Below are positions 15,381 to 23,500 of a stretch of 64,000 nt of DNA, one piece after another. The DNA is from Palsa-965 sp044448685 (GTDB lineage Bacteria; Bacteroidota; Bacteroidia; Palsa-965): contig JBIOHC010000006.1 of the NCBI GenBank assembly GCA_044448685.1, positions 1 through 64,000 of the forward strand. Reading direction: 5' to 3'. The position numbers and the translations under genes are program-made. Position 1 is the first letter of the stretch; each line of letters opens with the position of its first letter. The notes below the pieces were generated by a model. The model saw only the letters and a list, made by a program, of their open reading frames with translations, was not told the DNA's origin and ran no database searches.

Positions 15381-17768
15381 ATGTACGTAATCAAAAGAGA
15401 TGGTAACCGGGAGTCAGTCAAATTTGACAAAATCACTGCCCGTATTCAGAAGTTAAGTTATGGACTCGATCCGGTTCATGTAAATCCGGTTGCAGTTGCC
15501 ATGAAGGTGATTGACGGAATTTATGAAGGCGTGTCGACAAGCGAACTGGATAACTTAGCTGCTGAAACCGCTGCTTCGCTTACCGCCAAACACCCCGACT
15601 ATGCATTGCTGGCCTCCCGCATAGCCGTGTCCAATCTTCACAAGAATACCAAGAAGTCGTTTTCCCAGACCATTGCGGATCTGTATAATTATGTCGATCC
15701 CAAAACCAACCAGAAAGCTTCCCTCATTGCGGATGATGTATATGAGATTGTGATGAACAATGCTCAGGAGCTGGATTCGACCATTATATATGACCGTGAT
15801 TTCGGATACGATTACTTCGGATTCAAAACCCTGGAACGTTCTTACCTGCTTAAAATAAACGGACAGGTAGCCGAACGTCCCCAGCATATGATCATGCGTG
15901 TTTCGGTAGGTATCCACAAAGACGATATCGCCTCTGCTCTGGAAACCTATAACCTCATGAGCGAGCGTTGGTTTACACATGCCACCCCAACCCTGTTCAA
16001 TGCCGGTACACCCAAGCCTCAGATGTCGTCCTGCTTCCTGCTTACCATGAAAGATGACAGCATTGACGGTATTTACGATACACTTAAAAACTGCGCCAAG
16101 ATATCCCAGAGTGCCGGTGGTATTGGTCTGAGCATTCACAATATCCGCGCAACAGGTTCCTATATCAAAGGCACCAACGGTACTTCAAACGGTATCATCC
16201 CTATGCTGCGTGTCTATAATGACACAGCCCGTTATGTGGATCAGGGCGGAGGAAAACGTAAAGGCTCTTTTGCCATTTATCTCGAACCCTGGCATTCCGA
16301 TGTATTCGATTTCCTGGACCTGCGCAAAAACAACGGCAAGGAAGAAATGCGTGCACGCGACCTCTTTACCGCTTTGTGGATTTCCGACCTTTTTATGAAA
16401 CGTGTGGAGGAAAACGGCAAATGGTCCCTGTTCTGCCCCAATGAAGCTCCCGGACTTTCGGATTGCTGGGGAGAGAAATTCGAAGCCCTCTATGAGCGTT
16501 ACGAAAAAGAAGGTAAGGCGCGTAAAACAATTGAAGCCCGTGAACTCTGGAACAAGATCCTGGAGTCACAGGTTGAGACAGGCAATCCTTACATGCTTTA
16601 CAAAGACGCCTGTAACGGTAAGAGTAATCAGCAGAATCTGGGTACCATCAAATCTTCCAATCTCTGTACCGAGATCATGGAATATACCGATGCCAATGAA
16701 ATTGCAGTCTGCAACCTGGCATCCATTGCATTGCCCCGTTTCGTAATCGACGGCAAATTCGATCACCAGCGTTTGTTTGATATCACCTATGTAGTTACAA
16801 AGAATCTGAACAAGATCATTGACCGTAACTATTATCCTGTTGCCGAAGCCCGCCGCAGCAATATGCGTCACCGCCCAATCGGTATTGGAGTGCAAGGTCT
16901 TGCTGATGCCTTCATCCTGATGCGTTTCCCATTCGATTCGGAAGAAGCCCAGCAACTGAACAAGGAAATTCATGAAACGATTTACTATGCTTCCATGACA
17001 GCCTCCAAAGACCTGGCTATGAAGGAAGGTGCCTACGAAACCTTTGAAGGATCACCGGTAAGCAAGGGTATTTTCCAGTTCGATATGTGGGGTGTAACTC
17101 CAAGCTCCCGCTGGGAATGGAACATACTGAAAGAAGAAGTGAAGAAACACGGGGTTCGCAACTCCCTGCTCCTGGCTCCTATGCCAACGGCCTCCACTTC
17201 ACAGATTCTTGGTAATAACGAATGTTTCGAACCCTATACCAGCAATATCTATGCAAGACGCGTGCTTAGCGGAGAGTTTGTGGTTGTAAACAAACACCTC
17301 CTCAAAGATCTCGTGAAGCTTGGTATCTGGAACGATAAGCTTAAAAATAACATCATTGCAGCCAACGGTTCTGTTCAGAACATCGATGAGATTCCTCAGA
17401 ATGTAAAGGACATTTACAAAACGGTTTGGGAAATAAAGATGAAGACTATCATTGATATGGCTGCCGACCGCGGAGCTTATATCTGTCAGAGCCAGAGTCT
17501 GAACCTGTTTGTACAGGAGCCTAACTTTGCAAAACTTACTTCCATGCACTTCTATGCCTGGAAAAAAGGACTTAAAACAGGAATGTATTACCTGCGCACC
17601 AAGGCTGCTGCCGATGCTATCAAGTTTACTGTTGATACTCAGGCAGAAGTTACGAAGGAAATTCTTGGAAATGAAGACGGGCTCATCCTGGAACGTCATG
17701 TTCAGATTACCAGTGAAGTCAGTTGCTCACTCGATAATCCGGATGCATGTGAGGCTTGCGGATCTTAA
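15381..17768 (+). CDS. nrdA: Ribonucleoside-diphosphate reductase, alpha subunit
   Basis: Reduces ribonucleoside diphosphates. The 795-residue chain begins with an ATP-cone allosteric domain (VIKRDGNRESVKFDKITARI, about 1-95). Catalytic residues are Cys218 (PQMSSCFLL), Asn427, Cys429 and Glu431 in NLCTE, and Cys444 in VCNLAS. The C-terminal DACEACGS provides the CxxC pair that re-reduces the active site. A presumed dATP-inhibited class Ia enzyme with NrdB. A hairpin terminator follows. Confidence 0.97.
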   Translation: MYVIKRDGNRESVKFDKITARIQKLSYGLDPVHVNPVAVAMKVIDGIYEGVSTSELDNLAAETAASLTAKHPDYALLASRIAVSNLHKNTKKSFSQTIADLYNYVDPKTNQKASLIADDVYEIVMNNAQELDSTIIYDRDFGYDYFGFKTLERSYLLKINGQVAERPQHMIMRVSVGIHKDDIASALETYNLMSERWFTHATPTLFNAGTPKPQMSSCFLLTMKDDSIDGIYDTLKNCAKISQSAGGIGLSIHNIRATGSYIKGTNGTSNGIIPMLRVYNDTARYVDQGGGKRKGSFAIYLEPWHSDVFDFLDLRKNNGKEEMRARDLFTALWISDLFMKRVEENGKWSLFCPNEAPGLSDCWGEKFEALYERYEKEGKARKTIEARELWNKILESQVETGNPYMLYKDACNGKSNQQNLGTIKSSNLCTEIMEYTDANEIAVCNLASIALPRFVIDGKFDHQRLFDITYVVTKNLNKIIDRNYYPVAEARRSNMRHRPIGIGVQGLADAFILMRFPFDSEEAQQLNKEIHETIYYASMTASKDLAMKEGAYETFEGSPVSKGIFQFDMWGVTPSSRWEWNILKEEVKKHGVRNSLLLAPMPTASTSQILGNNECFEPYTSNIYARRVLSGEFVVVNKHLLKDLVKLGIWNDKLKNNIIAANGSVQNIDEIPQNVKDIYKTVWEIKMKTIIDMAADRGAYICQSQSLNLFVQEPNFAKLTSMHFYAWKKGLKTGMYYLRTKAAADAIKFTVDTQAEVTKEILGNEDGLILERHVQITSEVSCSLDNPDACEACGS

Positions 17769-17788
17769 TAAGATGAATGCATAAAAGG

Positions 17789-17816
17789 ATCCCCGCCTGT
17801 AAAGCGGGGATTTTTT
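17789..17816. terminator. Terminator between nrdA and the convergent membrane-protein gene
   Basis: A perfect 8-bp GC-rich stem (17789-17796 with 17804-17811), 7-nt loop, six T. It may serve both directions, with a poorer T run on the minus strand. Confidence 0.85.
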
Positions 17817-17822
17817 ATTGAT

Positions 17823-19619
17823 TCAAAGAATCAGTATTCTGACCTTGTGGTTGATCCCGACACGTTTTGTATCATTACAGATCAGATCTATATTCAAAAA
17901 ATAGGTTCCCCGTTCCAGCCTGGTCATATCAATATTCAATCCTGTTTGTAAATAAGAGTGGGGCAATATATCTGCCTCGAGAGCGCTTTTACATCCGTTC
18001 AGGAGAATGATCTGCCCATGTTCGTTAGATACATCGTAGGTTAAAAGTAACTGCTTCTCGGGAGTAGGTCTGGAAGGAATAGTAAAGTCATTCGAATTGG
18101 AAAGCGTGACAGGCAGAATACGGTAGTTGTTACGCAGCAGGAAGATGGAATCATTGGCAGTGGATATGGAAACCGTAGATGGGGTGAGTAAGCTGTCAGG
18201 AAAGGATTTCTCCTGGGCTGTGTTGAGCAGTTTGTATTTAATTCCGGTTTTAAGGGTATAGAAGCTGGTTTTTGTAAAAGGGGTATTGAACCAGACGGGG
18301 CACCACTCCACAGAGTAGAATTGATTGTCCTTCCTGCACCAGTTGTTGATTTGAGCCGTATCTCCCGAACAAAAACAGGTATGGGAATCAACCGGCTCAC
18401 CGAGGGAAGAAGCAAGCAGGCTTTGAAAAGACAGATCCCAGGTCACCATCACATTATCCCAGTTAATATTGGCACTGTGAACCACATAGCGTTCTGTTTG
18501 CCAAGCTTCGGGTTGAGCAGCAATTCGCTGGAAATAGGCTGTCTGATCACTCATGAATACTCCTTTCCGTATGATGCCCAGCAGGGAGAAAGAAAAAACC
18601 GGAATAAGAATGATGAAGCGGATCCAGGGACGGGGCAGGAGCGGTAACAGATCCTGAGCAAGGGGCAGTGCAATAAAAATACCGAACAGAGGATAGTAAT
18701 TCTGAAGCACAAGCGGGCTTTCAGGAGTCATGTTATACGCCATGATAAGTACCCAGGTGCCTGCAAGGAATAGTAAGGAGTATCCAAGTATTATGAATTT
18801 CCGGAATACGATGCAAAGGACAATAAAACCTGCAAGGCAGATAACGAAAGTTAACTCCAGGCTCATGAATTCTTTCATGAAAAAAATATAACCTGTAGAG
18901 GAGCCGGGATCTTCAAGGAACTCCATGATTTCTTTAAGTCCAATCATTTTGGAAGCCTGGTAAGAACCGGCCGAAAACATTTTTAACTGCACAATAAAAA
19001 GGATCAGACCCAGCAAGGTTGGTATATAGAATGCTTTATCTTTAATAAGAGCCGGCCGCCGGATAATAAAATAGCCAATTATAAATGCAATAGGTACAAT
19101 ACTGAGTACATGAATAAATGTTAACCATACAATGAAGAGAAGCAGGATAGACCCTGAACGGATAGGTTTTTGGCTATTCCACCCGGCAAGATGAGCCGCC
19201 AGAAGCAAAAGCAGGCCCATGCAGGAATGGATTTCAGATACCGGATAAAAAAAGCTTATTCTGTAAGCCAGGACCTGGGTCAGGACCAGAGCAAGAGCAA
19301 TGCCGGGCTTTTTGTAAACGTAGAGGATAATCAGACAGAAGATATAATTCCATAAAGCAAAGGAGAGGGAATAAACGAGGAGAAAGGTTTTTAAGGAACA
19401 GCCGGCTTTCAGGAACAGAAGCGGGAAGAGCTGAGTGTAAAACACACCATAGCGGTAATTCTCTATACTAAAGGTGCCGCTTTCCGAAATCTTGAAACTA
19501 TAGAATGCAGCATCGAAAGGGAGGGTTCGTTCCAGGTAAAAGTAGGCGGCAAGGAAACAGAGAATAAGCGAAAAAAAATGAATGAGGTATCTGTTTACCC
19601 GATCAGTATCTGAAATCAT
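17823..19619 (-). CDS. Polytopic membrane protein with C-terminal exported domain
   Basis: A 598-residue protein of unknown family. About residues 1-370 contain roughly ten hydrophobic helices with short loops; the first long loop carries ERTLPFDAAFYSFKI, a placement reminiscent of GT-C glycosyltransferases, but no diagnostic motif pair is certain. Residues about 375-598 are hydrophilic and beta-rich with several Cys (HTCFCSGDT, WCRKD, EWCPVW) and probably face the periplasm. The promoter lies in a module shared with the large subtilase gene (19644-19734). Function unknown. Confidence 0.75.
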   Translation of the reverse strand: MISDTDRVNRYLIHFFSLILCFLAAYFYLERTLPFDAAFYSFKISESGTFSIENYRYGVFYTQLFPLLFLKAGCSLKTFLLVYSLSFALWNYIFCLIILYVYKKPGIALALVLTQVLAYRISFFYPVSEIHSCMGLLLLLAAHLAGWNSQKPIRSGSILLLFIVWLTFIHVLSIVPIAFIIGYFIIRRPALIKDKAFYIPTLLGLILFIVQLKMFSAGSYQASKMIGLKEIMEFLEDPGSSTGYIFFMKEFMSLELTFVICLAGFIVLCIVFRKFIILGYSLLFLAGTWVLIMAYNMTPESPLVLQNYYPLFGIFIALPLAQDLLPLLPRPWIRFIILIPVFSFSLLGIIRKGVFMSDQTAYFQRIAAQPEAWQTERYVVHSANINWDNVMVTWDLSFQSLLASSLGEPVDSHTCFCSGDTAQINNWCRKDNQFYSVEWCPVWFNTPFTKTSFYTLKTGIKYKLLNTAQEKSFPDSLLTPSTVSISTANDSIFLLRNNYRILPVTLSNSNDFTIPSRPTPEKQLLLTYDVSNEHGQIILLNGCKSALEADILPHSYLQTGLNIDMTRLERGTYFLNIDLICNDTKRVGINHKVRILIL

Positions 19620-19643
19620 AATCGTTTGTGCTTCACTTTAAGG

Positions 19644-19734
19644 CTAAACTACGATATAAATGAACAGGGGGAATGTAAAATGTTTATTTAGCGGGTTTTG
19701 TTGAGTGGATTGCAGCTTTTGGCCGGTAATTTGC
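19644..19734 (-). promoter_or_regulatory. Shared promoter module, copy 1
   Basis: On the minus strand this contains a -7-like TAGTTTAG (19644-19651), a 21-bp spacer and a 62-bp block (19673-19734). It aligns without gaps to 26485-26575, 47 of 62 bases identical in the block by my count. It lies 24 bp upstream of the membrane-protein gene. Confidence 0.7.
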
Positions 19735-19761
19735 TTCCCCGGTTGTAATAGAATAAATTTG
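19730..19761 (+). promoter_or_regulatory. Promoter of the lipoprotein gene
   Basis: TTTG (19730-19733), 20 bp, then TAAATTTG (19754-19761): both elements match the Bacteroidota consensus exactly. The -33 box lies at the edge of the shared promoter module. It rules out start codons upstream of 19795. Confidence 0.75.
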
Positions 19762-19794
19762 TTCGCTGCTATTCATAAAGGATCCGGAAAGCTT

Positions 19795-20448
19795 ATGAGA
19801 ACCATATGTTTACTTTCTTTTGTGCTTCTGTTATGGAGTGCCTGTGATTCTCCTCCGGGAGAAGGAGACCGGAAAGCGAAACCCGATACTGCATCCGTAC
19901 CGAAGAGTATCACCATGCAGGATTCAGCACTGAAAGAGTCGGTGTTTGAACAGCAGGAATTCCAGAACTTTCTGAAGGAATATAAAAACAAACCGCTTAC
20001 CTATTTGCATGATACATTTGAGGATGTTACAGGGGAAGGAATGAAGGAAAGAGTGCATTGTGATATCGTTTCTTTGCGGGATACGTTCGTAATTCATCAT
20101 CAAATATGGAGGGAAAAAACACTCCTGTTCTCCGATACTGTTAAACTCGATCCCGGATACTGTTTATATGCCATGTGGGGCGCTGATACCTCCATTATCC
20201 TAAAGTACAAACCCTGGTCCTTCTTTTACAGTGCTATGCAGTACAAGCGCTTTATACTGCCCTATGAAAAAATTGAATTCAGCGATTTTCTTGCAAATCA
20301 TCCTGAGATGGTTCCTGCAGATACACTGTACTGGAAGAAGGAGTTGAAAAAGTATAAAGGTAAGGTGATGCAGAAAGGGTTAACAGACGAGGACAATTAT
20401 ATCTGGGACAAACGATGTGGACAGTTTGTAATCTATTTTGGACCCTGA
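19795..20448 (+). CDS. Lipoprotein of unknown function
   Basis: A 217-residue lipoprotein: the signal MRTICLLSFVLLLWSAC ends in lipobox WSAC. The mature part is preceded by a Pro/Lys/Asp-rich linker (about 20-45) and contains no family I recognise. An in-frame GTG at 19705 would add 30 residues, but it overlaps the promoter and would hide the signal peptide, so ATG 19795 is preferred. It is divergent from the membrane-protein gene and ends in a terminator shared with the convergent subtilase gene. Confidence 0.75.
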   Translation: MRTICLLSFVLLLWSACDSPPGEGDRKAKPDTASVPKSITMQDSALKESVFEQQEFQNFLKEYKNKPLTYLHDTFEDVTGEGMKERVHCDIVSLRDTFVIHHQIWREKTLLFSDTVKLDPGYCLYAMWGADTSIILKYKPWSFFYSAMQYKRFILPYEKIEFSDFLANHPEMVPADTLYWKKELKKYKGKVMQKGLTDEDNYIWDKRCGQFVIYFGP

Positions 20449-20468
20449 TTCATAATCGAGTATAAGAG

Positions 20469-20500
20469 AAAACGCCCCCGTATATCACGGGGGCGTTTTT
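20469..20500. terminator. Bidirectional terminator
   Basis: A perfect 13-bp stem (20469-20481 with 20487-20499) with a 5-nt loop and T runs on both strands. It serves the lipoprotein gene and the convergent subtilase gene. Confidence 0.88.
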
Positions 20501-20517
20501 GATTTATGCGGAAACGG

Positions 20518-23500
20518 TTACTTGATAATCACCAGTCTCCCTGTATTGAGGGTTCTTGAACTTGTCACCACACGGTACATATAGACCCCGTTGGCCAGAT
20601 TCTGGTTGCTGATTTGCAGGGAAGTGGCATCAGACTTGAGCAGGTAGCTGTCCATCAGTTTTCCATTTACGTCAAAGATCATCAGTTGAGCGTTTTCGTC
20701 TCCTGTGATGGCATAGTTTACGGTCATCTCCCCGTTGTTAGGGTTAGGATAGATATGGAGCTCGGCGCTGGTAACGGGGCCTGTGCGTACAACAGGGGCA
20801 GTAGTGGCATCTGGAGCGGAAGACCTGCAATTCTCCATATAATTCATGGCATGATCCATCATTGCATCGTACAGGGCACGTGCCTTGAAAACAGCGGGTC
20901 CGTTGGTAAGCGGACAGGAATTGGCGATGGAATAAATCGTTGCCTTGTCGGTTGGTGTGTATACATAGGTAGAATCTCCCAGCTTTTCGAGGAGAACGGT
21001 ATTCAACTTTACCAGGTTATCTTCAATAAGATTGCCTGCCAGGATACCATTATTAATTGTATGAGCTGTTGCATAGGAACCCTGGGCAATCAGTTCATCT
21101 ATGGTGCTAAGCTGACCAATAGTGGTACTGAGTTGTTCATTATGGAAACTTCCCAGGTTGGCATCAGTTCCATATTCATTCAGGTGATGGTGAATCTGAT
21201 CAAAGGCTGCCTTTTTGTTCTGCCATATACGCTCAGGATTGGATTCCTTATCAGTAAGCACAGCATTCAGCTCCGTACCAAACTGTTCAGCAGGCATCAG
21301 GAATTCCTGAGTGTCTGTACCAGAAGCAATGAAGCTGTGGTTATTGGAACACGCGCAGGTAAGACAGGAAGGTGTGGCATTCGAACTTCCAGGAGCCGGT
21401 TTCAGACCGAAAGTGCCTCCGCTAGTGAGATATTTGTCACTTCCTCCGTTGGAGTTGGGAATCGTACAGGTAGAGGATCCACATCCTGCCACATTCCCAT
21501 AAATAACCGAATATTGATTTACATTGGCTGATGCCGAAGTGTTGCTGCTGTATGTCTGATTAAGTGAAAGGGATGATGGTGTGACACCCCAGAGGTTTCC
21601 GGCAGGAGTTGTAGAGCTTCCCTGTGTTCCAATCACCGCATTATTCAGCAAATACAGTCCGTAGATGGCATTGGTCATAATATTGTTTTGGAATTTGAAA
21701 CTTGTTCCAGTTCCACCGGTATTATTAAATACGAAGCTGGTTCCAAGCCCTTGAGGGTAATTACCGGAAATGCTATTGGATGTACCACCGTAAACATATA
21801 CCCCGGTCAGAATTTCATTCGAATTCAAAATGGGTGAACTCATAAGATTCAGGTTGTTATTCACCAGGGCATTGGAACAGCTGTTGAGCCGTATGACATC
21901 CATTGTTGCATTTGGGCTTGAATTGGCAATGGTACCTCCTGTACTTGGGCTGGAGTGAACACTTATGGCATTATTGCTGTTTATATCCAACCCTGCTAAT
22001 ATGTTTTCACAAAGTATGGCATTCTTTTCAGCCATGGTAGCACTGTTGGTGTATACCTGATAGCTGCTTGCCGGCATGGTTGACGAGTTACCGGATACAT
22101 CCTGTAAATGAATTCCGATATTGCAGTATTGTGTAGCTGTTCCTGTAGTAGTTCCCACTGCATTGATAGTGTTGCAGGCGATCCTTATCTGAGTGGAGGC
22201 ATAACCAATTGCCCGGTTCACATGGATGGCGTTGGCGCAGTTGTTTATTGTATTGTCATTTACCTGTATGACACCGGATGGAGTATATCCATTCGGCTTA
22301 AGGAAGATACCATATTGTCCGGTCCAGTTGCCCAGTGTACTAAAGTTGGCAGCCAAATCGGTTTGCAGATTATCGATTGTATTATTATCGATAGTGAGGA
22401 AATCATAACCTTTAATGTCCATTGCCCGGAAGCAATTCCGGAAAGTGTTTCCGCCCGGGTTTGCCTGTGTTCCTCCAATGATGAGGTTGGAAGTGCTAAA
22501 GCGGCTGGGTTTGGGTATAGTGGCGAAAATGGCATCACCAAAAGCATTTCCTCCATAAGAGCTGTTCGCAGCTGTGTTTCCTGTAATGTTCTGGAACTGG
22601 CAATTTACGATCGTTGCGAAGGAATTATCAATATAACATCCAAAGTCGAGATTGTCGAAAATGTTGACATTCCCGGTTCCGGTAGCTCCCAATTTATAAG
22701 AGGTGGTGCTGGTAAGCTGACTCAGGATAACTCCGGAAAAGGAACGATTTCCATTCAGCGTTAAAGCCGTTGGGTAGGCTGTAACCGGGTTGGCATTGAG
22801 GGCATTTTGAATTGCGGTGAAGTTAGCTGAAGTACAGGCTGTAGGCAAGGTTCGGCATGTAAAGATACAGTTCGTTATGATGTAGAAATTTCCAGCATTC
22901 ACGTCATAAGGGTAGGACTCTACCAATACAGAATTGACGTTTTTATTAAATATAGAGTTGTGAATGTTGAGCATAGGAATCAGATTCGTCGTGCCTGCTA
23001 CATCCGGATAAACGGCATACATGGCATCTTCAATAATGCTGTAATTAATAATTTCAACAGTTCCTCCTGGCTGAACTTGTATGCCATACCACAGAGACCC
23101 GCAGAGACCCCCTGTACAGGCATGTACGTGAGTTCCGTTGATGCTGATCTTTCCTCCGTTTTGAACAATAAAGCGGTGTCCGAAACCTACGAAGACTTCT
23201 GAATTCTGGATGCTTAGTGTTATTCCGTTTGGAATCGTAATATCCCCATTTATACTGATAGTGGTCGATGCAAAATTCGTGTTGCTGGTCAGAGTGGTAT
23301 TATTTGCATAGTTGATAGCTGATGCGCATACACTTCCAACTGTGATCATTTGGTTGACGGTTTGTCCGTTTATGGTTAATTTAACAAGGTACTGACCTGA
23401 ATTATAGGTATGAGTTGGATTCCCGAAGGTGCCTGTTGTGGTGCCATTATTTGCACCACTTGGGATAGCACCTGACCCGCTGATCGTGTATCCGTCACCA

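Noticed and set aside
19705..19794. GTG start at 19705 for the lipoprotein gene
   Set aside because: It overlaps the -33/-7 promoter and would bury the lipobox signal that begins at 19795.
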